From the NCBI RefSeq assembly GCF_000204055.1, contig NW_006768782.1, positions 1,256,313-1,320,312 on the forward strand: DNA of 64,000 bases, given 5' to 3'. This document shows, piece after piece, positions 54,932 to 64,000 of this stretch. The notes below the pieces were generated by a model, which worked only from the letters and a program-made list of their open reading frames with translations, had not been told where the DNA came from and ran no database searches. How positions within the stretch are numbered: the first letter of the stretch is position 1; each line of letters begins with the position of its first letter. The position numbers and the translations under genes are program-made. The DNA is from Melampsora larici-populina 98AG31. Lineage: Eukaryota; Basidiomycota; Pucciniomycetes; Pucciniales; Melampsoraceae.

Positions 54932-55153
54932 ATGACTTACGGAGAAGGAGGTACCACTGCAATAACAAGAAGTCTTGTAGTAGCTGTAATGGAGAGAACG
55001 TGGGTTAAAGGCTTGAATATACCCGGTCACTCCTTTAGAATAGGAGGAGCCACACTATTGACAAAAGCAGGCGTGAACCTAGATGTGATCAAACGACTAG
55101 GATGATGGAAATCATTGTGCCATGTGTTATACCAAAGAGAATTGGACAAATAA
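54932..55153 (+). pseudogene. Tyrosine-recombinase C-terminal fragment
   Basis: One frame reads TRSLVVAVMERTWVKGLNIP, GHSFRIGGATLLTKAGVNLD and VIKRLG, a TGA at 55103-55105, then WKSLCHVLYQREL. The HxxR box, the position normally LGRW, and a terminal Tyr fit tyrosine recombinases of the DIRS or Crypton type. The TGA replaces the Arg of GRW. The N-terminal half is not recognisable upstream, so this is a fossil. Confidence 0.65.
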
Positions 55154-55735
55154 AAAAGGGGGGTCGGCGAAGAGAATCCCACATATCACAGACGATGTGA
55201 TTCCTCACTACAACTGATCATTCTGTCAACAAACCTGCATCATAGCTTTGTTCCCGTGATTACATACATCTAACCTCCTATGTCTACTGCCCACATGTGC
55301 TGATACAATTTCTTGCAATTGCGGGATACAAAGTAGAATACGGGAACGTGCCCTGCTTTAATGTGCCCGGTGTAGAACTTATAACCCAACAAGGGTTATA
55401 CAGAGCTGGAAGAGGATAATCTACTAATAAAATGACTAGTAGAAGTTGTCTGAGACTGCTCTTCTAAAACAACACAATCAGGAAAAGGCTCTGTTGTATT
55501 GAGTACAGATAAGGCACCAGAGAAATATATCTTTCACACGTAATTTTTCAAAAGCACAATTTTTATTACTATCAACACTGCTATAGTGTCATTCCCAAAT
55601 GATAACTGAAGAAAATAAGCAATATCTTAATGATATTATTCCCAATGAGTCTTTTTGACTATAATACTAAAGTAAATTTCTCTTTATAGCTATAATAAAG
55701 GGCGGATTTAAGTGACCAGGTACTACAGTCGTTAT
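55154..55735. other. Stretch without a supported gene
   Basis: Directly follows the recombinase fossil and may be the rest of the same decayed element. No repeat boundaries found. Confidence 0.3.
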
Positions 55736-56197
55736 CACCAAAGCCCTCTGACTGGCTCCCTGCAAGAACAATTGGGGCAGTTGACCCGGTACTTTGGTAT
55801 TTTGTATGCCATGATATTTCTCGAAAAGCCCATTTTTGGACTGTTCAGGTGTAGAGGAACCAAGAAATGGTACTCATGAACCTGTACAGCCACTTTTGCA
55901 AAAAGAAATTGATCTAAGACCCCAACCAGTCGGACCGCGGGCTGATTTGAGCCTGATGCAAGCCTAATACAGGCAGATTTCATGGCTTTACATAACTAGC
56001 TATGTACTTAACATCATAGTTAAGTCAGATTTATAGCATAAAACCCCACAAAAAATACAAAAGTTTGGTCAAAATTGGTGAAAACCACCAAATTTTTGAT
56101 TGTTTTGGTGAAAATAGGTGTTATGGGAACCCCCTGACCAGTCGGACCAGGGCCGGCCCCGGCCAAACCAGTCAGAGAGCTTTGGTGATAACAACTG
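55736..56197. mobile_element. Tc1/mariner-type MITE with TA duplication
   Basis: The left end is CAGTCGTTATCACCAAAGCC and the right end, read inward, CAGTTGTTATCACCAAAGCT. TA lies at 55734-55735 and 56198-56199. CCAGTCGGACC occurs at two positions inside. 462 bp, non-coding. Confidence 0.8.
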
Positions 56198-58334
56198 TAT
56201 TAAAATAAGTTTATAATGATAAACAAAATAATAACTGCGTAAATGATAAAGAAAAAAGGGGAACAACAATCCCAGAATCCTCTCAAAGTATATATAACAA
56301 TGTACTCCAATTTTTACAATGGTTAACAACCTCAAAACCAATCAAATCCGCCCAGAAATCCCTAAAAACCCTATGATGACGCAATGTAATGATTTTGTTA
56401 CTAATAAATGATGTAATTTTCACAGCCAAAAGTGATCAATGACACAATAATATGATGTACAGCACTTCTTATGATGAATACAGGTGATTTTTTCCTTGTA
56501 AACTAGCTGAAAACCAAATTTTGAGATTATGAATTTTTTCAGATGTGCTCCAATTTTTGATCACTAAAGTGCATCTTGTAGCCCTCGTGTTACTGATCAT
56601 TTATGACGCCCATTTGACCTATTTCTGATGAGTGATGAGTAAGATATTGAGTTGTGAAGTTAAGGTTTTTAGCATTACATGTTGACTTGTGACTGTAAAT
56701 TCAAAATTCACACCAATTCCTTATTTGCCTTATAACATTTTACGTACACCTCCGCTACTATTGATTTAAAGTCTGTACATTATATAATCTACTCTTGTGC
56801 GTTGAATCAGCTATCTACCAACCTAATCTGACGTCATTTGACATATGTAATGAGCTGAAAACCTTCATTGTTGACGAAATTCACCCATTTTCTTCACTTT
56901 TCACAGCTGCTACTCTCTTTTTCTTGCTCATGTAATATGACATCATCTTCTATAACCTTGAAAATCCCGGAAAATCCTCTTGGAAACCTTAAATTCCACT
57001 ATTACCACTATTACATAACCAAACTACACGTGTACCTCTTGTTTACCAACTTCGAAAAAGTACCTTTTCCCTAATAACTTCTGTTTCTTCTTATCAACCT
57101 TCAAGATTAAAATTGTCACAGTATAATATAATGTTGTTCTTTCATATTCTAACCTCATAATACCCATAACTTTATTTTTACTACCCTAAAAACCATTTTC
57201 CAACCTATGTACCTATATTTCCGAATTTTTCTTATGTTTTTCTTTCTTTCTTTTTATAATGAATTTGTGAATGAACTCTAATGATCTTAATAATTAATGT
57301 GAAATGAAATGATGTAATTTTAACCCTATGACCAATACATAAGCCTATAAGAGCTTCAATTGATCCATAAACCTCCATTTTGGATTTTCTGTCCTGCTAA
57401 ATCTTTCTAATAAACTGGTAAACTACTAATTATGAATTTTTTAATTGGTCCCTTAAATTAATCACCACACTGGCTTCTACTTTGTATCCCGTAACTGTTA
57501 CTATAATTGGATCACCTCAATTTTAACTTACCCTTTGTAAACTAACTACCCGAACAGATGTGTTGGCAACAGGATTGGGAGAAGCCTAATTAGGCTCAGG
57601 CCAGTTGCCTGAGGATTGGGGAATTTAATCTTCTCCCTGCCAATAGGTTGCGCACAAGTACGTACCCAGAGAGCCATTTAGGAGACTGGTTATCCTTCTC
57701 AAGTTGAAGTATGAACTCTCCTAGAGATTGATACGGGAGGGAAGGTTCAAACTCAAGAGTTGAACTATCCCTCCCAAGAACTTGTTTACGCAGGAAATTT
57801 CCAGGTTTCAGAGGAAGAAGATACTCCCTGAAACCTACCGCCCACATCTGATCCTCTCCTCACTTAGTACTAACTAAGCAAGGAGAGGAAATATCTAGAA
57901 TAAATGTAAGAGTTACAATTTGATAATGGAGAAGATTGGTAGGTGGTGAAGAATTGATTTGACCAGGGGAGTGAGAGATGAATTTGGGGTAAGGCACATG
58001 GAAATCAGATTAAATGTGGTGAACGTGTAGACCTGGAAATTGGTAGTAGGTATTGGGAGTTTAATCAGGTTTTGCCGGCGAACACAGTTTACCTTCAACT
58101 TGTATGATAGGTTTTAAGAAAAATCAAAATAAAAAGAAGATTGGTCTGCAACTTTCTCTTTTCTCATTATGAAAAGAAGAGCTTAGGAGGATTACATGGA
58201 GTGTAATTTCTGGCAGTGAAAATTCTATTTTCATCATTTCAAATCTCTCTGGGAAATTACAAGTTTCCTTGGTACCAAACTCTTTCCTGTACCGTGGTAC
58301 CGTGCCTTATGTTCATCCTTAAAAATTCATGGAA
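56198..58334. other. AT-rich stretch without a supported gene
   Basis: Only short frames. Around 57590-57850 a minus-strand frame (FREYLLPLKPGNFLRKQV) has no recognisable family. CTCAGGCCAGTTGCCTGAG near 57595 is a small hairpin. Confidence 0.3.
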
Positions 58335-59375
58335 CTATACCGGTACCTTTGTGCCTTTGGGCACCGGAAACACCCGAACCAATCCGACACGATACGACTT
58401 TTCGGAGGGCTTCCATGTCATATTGTCCAACCCATATATTCAGACCAATACCCAATACAATATGAGGACAAAAAAAATCCAAAAATTTGGTCGGCCATAT
58501 TGTGTCGCTGAAGCAATACACTGTAAACATCATTCAACTTCCCCAATTTGGCAGAGGAAAATGATTAATAGTACAGTTTTTCATAAAAGAATCTAATACT
58601 GCACACCTGGGCCATTTCACCCACACTACATATGTGCAGCAAGCTAAGTCAATAGTTGTCTATCATGTACATACAGGTCTGCTCAGTTTTTTGCCCATCA
58701 GAATAAATAAATCACATGTTATACCACATGTAACTTTTTCGACTTTGAAATTTTTTTCCCAAAAATTCACTACATATAATTCTGTAGCTGCTCAGGCAAT
58801 ATTGTTGAAGCTATGTCTTAGTAACAGAAAGTGTGTTACATGCAGTTGAGTTGATGAGATCACACCAAAACATTGAGTCAGTGTATGTAGTCAATCTTTT
58901 GGAAGCTTTTTTCAATCTGAAAGAAGTTACAGCATGTATTACATATGAATAACTTGTCCTGATGAGCAGATAACTGAGCAGAACTGTATGTACATGATAA
59001 CCACATATTCACTGAGCCTGCTACACATATGTAGTGTGGGTGTTATGGCTCAGGTGTGGAGTGATAGACCATTTTATGACAAATCATACTCCCAATCATT
59101 TTTCCCTGCCCACTTGGGGAACCCGAATAATGTCTGCAGTGATACGAGCCGATACCGTACTTAAAAATTGGTTGCAAGGCTTTTCAAGTAGGAAAAAGCC
59201 AAATCGCCTCCATCCTGTATCGTGTTGCCGATACCCGATATGAAAAAAGGGGACTTCTCATGTTGGGTCGGGCGAAGCAATATGGAGAAATCTGACTTTT
59301 GATGTCGGATTGGTGATACGATACCAATACGATACTGACTTTTGTGTCGGATTGGTTTGGGCGTTGGCACCGGTA
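58335..59375. repeat. Foldback repeat interrupted by a CACTG MITE
   Basis: The left flank of the MITE has CCGAACCAATCCGACACGAT and the right flank contains its inverted counterpart, GTGTCGGATTGGTTTGGGCG, with ACCGGT-containing sequence outside both. The ends and target site could not be fixed. Confidence 0.5.
58519..59141. mobile_element. CACTG MITE, TSD ATA (same family as 46273-46894)
   Basis: Starts CACTGTAAACATCATTCAAC. ATA flanks both ends (58516-58518, 59142-59144). Central sequence such as CAGCAAGCTAAGTCAATAGT is shared with the copy at 46273-46894, and the lengths differ by one base. Confidence 0.9.
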
Positions 59376-61261
59376 ACATTTACTGAACAGGAACCCCCTT
59401 TCATTTCCGAATGCAGAAACCTCTTTCCTACACAGTCTTCATCTAAACACTTTAGTATGACCCAATCCGTCTAACTGAACACCTCATTTTTGAAGCCTTG
59501 ATGGTTTTGAAACTCTACCTGAGATTTGAGTACTTGAACCAGTTGTCAAGTTCTCCAACAGAAAGATTTAAAGTGTTACACACAGGCAAGAGGCTACGGG
59601 ATATGCAGTATGAGATTATAGGGGCTTCACTTAACCGTTCTCGTCAATGCTGGGCTTCGGAGAGTCCTCACTTCTTCCAGAGCTGATGGAGTGACTTTCC
59701 GGGCCTAGGTGGGATTGCAGTTTCTTTTCTTTCTTTCTATTGCTTATCTTAGTTGTTGTTGTGACTTCTTCAAGAGCTGATTGATTAACTTCCTGTAGCC
59801 TACTTTGACATCACAGCAAAGTTCCAAGTCTGTTTACTCTAATGAGAAGTTGTGCCAGACAAGTTTCCGGACCCTCAGTGAAGGTACTAATAGAACCTTA
59901 CACTTTTTTTTGATCTGTTCACTTCAAAAACAATGATCAAACTCAAATAATGAACACCAACATACTTTCACCATTTTTTATGCTATTTTTATTCTTCCTT
60001 TGTTAACTCTGAAATATTGACCACCTGCCAATCTGCCAATCTGTCAACACCTCAGTCCGGTTAACCAAACCTTCTAACATCAGCATAGCCTCAACACAGT
60101 CCCTGACCTGCACTGCTGTCCAATTGTGGGCCATCAGAATGATTGGTGTCACTTTGATGTGACCGGCAAGGTTTCCGGACAATCCCAACATCTGACTTTG
60201 ACAGGCCCGTAAAGCTTAACAAAAACAGCAAAAACCCACCTAACCAGCTGAGTCACCACCAGCAACACATCCACCACACTATTATTGGACACCTGGAGCA
60301 TCAGTATTGGGTTTTCCGGCACCAACTGACTGTGTTCTGTACGCCTCACGTCATTGACACTCCCTGGCCTGCCAGTTACTAGTAGCTTGGGGCTGGGTCT
60401 CAATTCTTAATCATCAATTCTTGCAACTTTCATCTTACGCATCCCAGTGACAAAGCCAATCCAATGCATTCATTAATCAATCACCTTTGAGAGAGCTGAG
60501 CACCCAAAGCAAGTTGTAAAAAAAATCCTTGCATGACAATTAACCTTCTTACAATAATCTCTGAAAGGAAGACCCCCCCAAATCATAGTGACATATATTG
60601 GCATCACCCGTTGCAACACCTGCGCAGGCTGCTACATGAAATCTTCTGTGGCGCAGAGGGTTGAAATTTTGTCAAAGCAGATAACCGCTGCAGGGTGACG
60701 ACATAGATTTGTGCTTCTTTTACTGTAAGTGTAGAGGCTAGGAATGGCATGGCATGGTCTTCTACGGAATGCGAGACGTTCCAAAGTGACAATGCGAAAT
60801 TTCAAAAATCAAAAATCACAATTCCCGGGTGCAAAATTCAAAAATCAAAGACAAAACTACAGAAAATACTCAAATACAGGGATAAAACCCCTGTACTGGG
60901 GTAAAAGTCATGGCAGAAACCCCTTTTTGCCCAAATTTCCAGTAGTCAACACCGTTTTCATTGCATTGTCACCTTTCGACAAAAAGTACCAGCAACACCA
61001 AAAACCAAAAAATCAAAAAACCAAAAATCAAAAACCAAAAACCAAAAAATACATTTCTCAAACTGTACAATTCAAACACCAATGTTAGATTCTACTGCAG
61101 CCAAAAACCACATTTTGGCCAACTAGCTACAAGCTCGGTCTCACAGGTATCAACAGCTCCAACCAGAGACATTCTACCATCTGTCTCAAGAGCTTCAAAG
61201 TACCTGCTTCCTGTTTCGCTCTCCTCCAAAACCTCTTTCATCATCATCAATCCTCTTTGAT
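59376..61261. other. Stretch without a supported gene
   Basis: Near 60365-60395 CTGGCCTGCCAGTTACTAGT with GGGGCTGGG resembles the inner end of the CACAG element at 32415-33515, so a degraded relative may be here. From 60795 to 61055 the sequence is low complexity (AAAAATCAAAAA and CAAAAACCAAAAA). Confidence 0.35.
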
Positions 61262-61600
61262 TGTCTTCGATCTTCCTCAATCTTTGTCAACCGTCCTCGA
61301 TCTTCCTCAATCTTTGTCAACCGTCCTTGATCTTCCTCAATCTTTGTCAACTGTCCTCGATCTTCTTTTTTCTTTGTCAACCGTCCTCGGTCTTCCTCAA
61401 TCTTTGTCAACCGTCCTCGATCTTCCTCAATCTTTGTCAACCATCCTTGATCTTCTTCAATCTTTGTCATCCATCCTCAATCTTCTTCTTTCTTTGTCAA
61501 CCATCCTTGATCTTCTAGTTTTGTTGTCAACCATCCTCAATCTTCTTCTTTGTTTGTATTCTTTGTCCACCGCCCTTAATCTTCTTTGACTGTCCTCAAT
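61262..61600. repeat. 30-bp minisatellite
   Basis: About eleven copies of a unit like TCTTCCTCAATCTTTGTCAA plus CCGTCCTCGA, increasingly diverged to the right. On the minus strand it reads as a ten-residue repeat LTKIEEDRGR, but there is no sign that it is translated. Confidence 0.85.
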
Positions 61601-61620
61601 CTTCTGCAATCCTCATCAAA

Positions 61621-61975
61621 TCATTTATGTTGGATTTGAGAGTCCCTACCGAATTCCTGAATAAATCTTTGGTAATGTTGCTGATATACTTGTTTGAATT
61701 GGGGATGTATATCCAATAAAATGGTCTCATGGTATATAGGAGGTAAATCTTGTAGGTGGCTTGCTTTTGTCCGCCTCAGCATAAAATATCTTAGTAGCTT
61801 TCTGAGTGTGTCCAGAATTCCTTGACAATTTGATGATTGAGACTCTTGATTTGCCTTCAAACAAATTAAATTTGTTGTCTGGTGTCTTGAAAGGACTATT
61901 GATTTGATGCCACCTGGTGTAGAGGCACTTACTTTACTCATTGACTTTGGTTCATCTAAAGTCCCTAATGCATCT
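61621..61975 (-). pseudogene. SNF2-family helicase fragment
   Basis: The minus strand encodes RKLLRYFMLRRTKASHLQDL then PPIYHETILLDIHPQFKQVY, which fits the segment between the two helicase lobes of Rad5/Rad16-like SNF2 proteins (MLRRTK, LPP, then the LY region). The ATP-binding and DEAH motifs are absent from neighbouring sequence. The frame ends with a stop just before the minisatellite. Probably a truncated copy. Confidence 0.5.
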
Positions 61976-62117
61976 GGTCAATGTTAGTATTTTTATTCTT
62001 ATGTGACTTTATTTCTAATCCACTGACTCTCATCTCTTTGAAATCATAGCTACTACACTAGGTCAAGCGAAACAAGTTTCAAACATCCTTCAAACTTATT
62101 ATTGTGAGCATGAGTTT

Positions 62118-62930
62118 TCATGTATTCTCTGAGATTTGAAAAATTGATGACAAGATTTCAACTGTTTGAATTGATATTTGATCTTTCACACAGGACTTGG
62201 TAGAGCCGTCTTCATCGATGTGCTGTGGCTTTTTTGGGGTTTTTAGAGATTGGTCAAACCATTTATGGACTCTAGAACGGCCGACAAGATTAAGTAAGAT
62301 GATTGACACAAAAATCGACGATACATGATTCTCTTTGTACTTACTTTGATGTCTAAGACTCGGTTGATGTCGTCTACACATGCAATTAAATTATGAGTAC
62401 GATAAAGCCATTTCTAAGTAAAGAAAAAATTGACGAGTTGTTTAGGTTTTGTAGGAAAGCTTGGTTAACAGCTTAGAAATTCTGATTGCTTACTTGATTG
62501 TGTGCATCTTTTCCTACTTTTCTATGCCATTGACAGACTATGATAATGTAGTTAAAGTTCAAATATTGTAACCAAATCCAAGGTAAGCAAAATATAAATG
62601 ATTGTAATGAACATGATATTTTTATTTTACGGGATGGAAGGCTTACTATGTATAGCACTAAAAACATGAACCGTCCCAAAAATATGATCATAAGAAACTC
62701 ATCAGTGATTATAAAAGAAGTAAAGTTGAAAAGGAAAAACAAAAGGTATTACATATCCTAATTGTTTATAATTTCCATGTTCATAATCTAAACAAAGGTT
62801 AGTAGCTTTATTAATTATATACCCATTTTCATGTTTCCATAGTTGTAGAACTGCATCATCTCCAACTGTAAAGTAAACCAAACAAAAATCAATGAGATGT
62901 GGAATTGGTTTTTCAATGAGGTATTATATT
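62118..62930 (-). CDS. Beta-trefoil (ricin-B-like) lectin exons, structure incomplete
   Basis: Exon-like blocks lie in order on the minus strand. About 62866-62752 encodes VLQLWKHENGYIINKATNLC followed by LDYEHG. About 62526-62486 encodes VCQWHRKVGKDAHNQ. About 62415-62344 begins KWLYRTHNLIACVDDINRVL and ends DIK. Read together they show the QxW-type rhythm (NQKW), the xxIxN turn and CLD/VLD strands of a carbohydrate-binding beta-trefoil. The last two blocks join in phase; the first junction does not in my reading, so an exon is missed or the gene is decaying. Upstream frame near 63000 (HPKNNEVTFLKNTIVDKA) may belong to it. No enzymatic domain is seen. Confidence 0.4.
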
Positions 62931-63439
62931 GAGGGATGAAGCTTGGTGAAAATAAAACTTACATTTTTGATCGACTACTACTAGCCTTGTCTACGATTGT
63001 ATTTTTCAAAAACGTCACTTCATTATTTTTTGGGTGAAGGATGAGATCAAAATATGTTGCTAACGCACAGGTTCGTAACTTCCACTCTGAGGTTGTAAGA
63101 CTTTATTTGATAACAATGACTAAAAGAAAAGAAAAGAGATATCATTTTACTTTAGTCTTACTTCAGAATTGATCGTCCAAACGTTCAAGAATTAAGAATT
63201 AAGAAGTTCCAAGAAGAATAATCAAAATGAAATCCACTTACTTTGATATAAAACCAACCTAAATTCAAAAATCGGAAATTCAATCAATGTGGCATTTGGG
63301 ATTTGCCTTAAGCTCAATTGATTGCGAGTGAGTGAAGACTTGGAGGAATGAAAGGCAAGGAAAAATAGGTTCTCTAAATATCAAGATCAGGAAGGATATC
63401 GATAAGGAGCTTGAATTCAATGGGGAAAATAGGCACTAC

Positions 63440-64000
63440 TGGGGCCCAGACGTGATTTCTTGGCCCCAGCCTTCATCGCACGATCACCGAGTGATTGTGT
63501 GATGAAGAGACCACCTACCTGCTAGGTGGTCTAGCAGCTGCCACCCACCGCACGATCACTCGGTGATCGTACGGTGGAGGAACACCAGACCGGGGCCTAG
63601 ATCTGGCTACTAGGTGGTCCAGGAACTGACCTGGCCACCTAACTGCTAGGTTCTCTACCTTTAAAAGGTAGACCACCTAGGATTTAGGTGGTCTAGCCAG
63701 CTGCCACCCACCGCACGATCACTTGGTGATCGTGCGGTCGGTGGAACACCAGACCAGGGCCTAGATTTTGCTACTAGGCCCCAGCCTTCATCGCACGATC
63801 ACTCGGTGATCGTGCGATGAAGAGACCACCTACCTGCTAGGAGGTCTACCTTTAAAAGGTAGACCACCTAGGATTTAGGTGGTCTAGCAGCTGCCACCCA
63901 CCACACGATCACTTGGTGATCGTGCGGTCGGTGGAACACCAGACCAGGGCCTAGATTTTGCTACTAGGCCCCAGCCTTCATCGCACGATCACCGAGTGAT
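63440..64000. repeat. Palindrome-rich tandem repeat, open at window end
   Basis: Blocks recur at 63466, 63781 and 63971 starting CCAGCCTTCATCGCACGATC, so spacing is 315 then 190 bp. Each block contains near-perfect palindromes: CATCGCACGATCAC and its complement around TCG (63789-63819), CTACCTTTAAAAGGTAG, and GACCACCTAGGATTTAGGTG with its complement. The array is GC-rich compared with its flanks and non-coding. It continues beyond 64000. Confidence 0.85.

Noticed and set aside
61195..61470. Protein made of LTKIEEDRGR repeats
   Set aside because: It is simply the translation of the minisatellite; several frames stay open in the array.
63440..64000. CRISPR-like array
   Set aside because: The repeats are palindromic blocks with irregular spacing and no unique spacers, in a eukaryotic genome.

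Overview
The window looks like a repeat-dense nuclear segment of a rust fungus (Pucciniales, Puccinia-like). This is inferred from the moderate AT content, the many short introns, and the repeat content: KDZ-associated CxC5/CxC6 proteins, hAT, Harbinger, CACTA-like and Ty3 elements packed inside one another. I did not use any database, so the species is not assigned. One 100-base assembly gap lies at 12013-12112.

Conventional host genes are few. They are an alpha-kinase-like gene at 2080-3335 with a rust-type hypothetical gene just upstream (131-1562), a RhoGAP protein at 18147-21734 (+), and the ribosome-assembly WD40 protein Rrb1/GRWD1 at 43432-45471 (-). Beta-trefoil-lectin-like exons lie near 62.1-62.9 kb (-). 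A multi-exon KDZ-type transposase-related gene (8123-10621, -) reads cleanly through all its introns.

Most of the rest is mobile DNA, and many elements can be delimited to the base by matching target-site duplications (TSDs). A CACTG-ended element (4110-5901, TSD TAG) splits a tRNA-like gene. A foldback, Mutator-like element (10810-14752, 9-bp TSD) carries a complete hAT transposon (11004-14327, 8-bp TSD). A second hAT (14823-17524, 8-bp TSD) sits 70 bp further on. A terminal-repeat element rich in ACCGGGC motifs lies at 22317-23277, and a Tc1/mariner-type MITE at 24467-25216.

From 29438 to 42698 there is a PIF/Harbinger element with its Myb-like accessory gene and its transposase. The transposase is cut by a long-hairpin CACAG element (32415-33515) and by a Ty3 retrotransposon (33700-41505) whose two 316-bp LTRs are identical. 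That retrotransposon itself holds a CACTA MITE (37921-38736) and a 440-bp MITE beside its 5' LTR (40742-41181).

From 45853 to about 53085 lies an old chromodomain Ty3 element broken by at least three insertions. Beyond it are more CACTG MITEs, a tyrosine-recombinase fossil, a mariner MITE, a SNF2 fragment beside a minisatellite, and a strongly palindromic tandem repeat that runs off the window end.

The clearest themes are recently active small DNA elements (several intact TSDs, two inside a retrotransposon with identical LTRs) and decay of the older elements by CGA-to-TGA stop codons.
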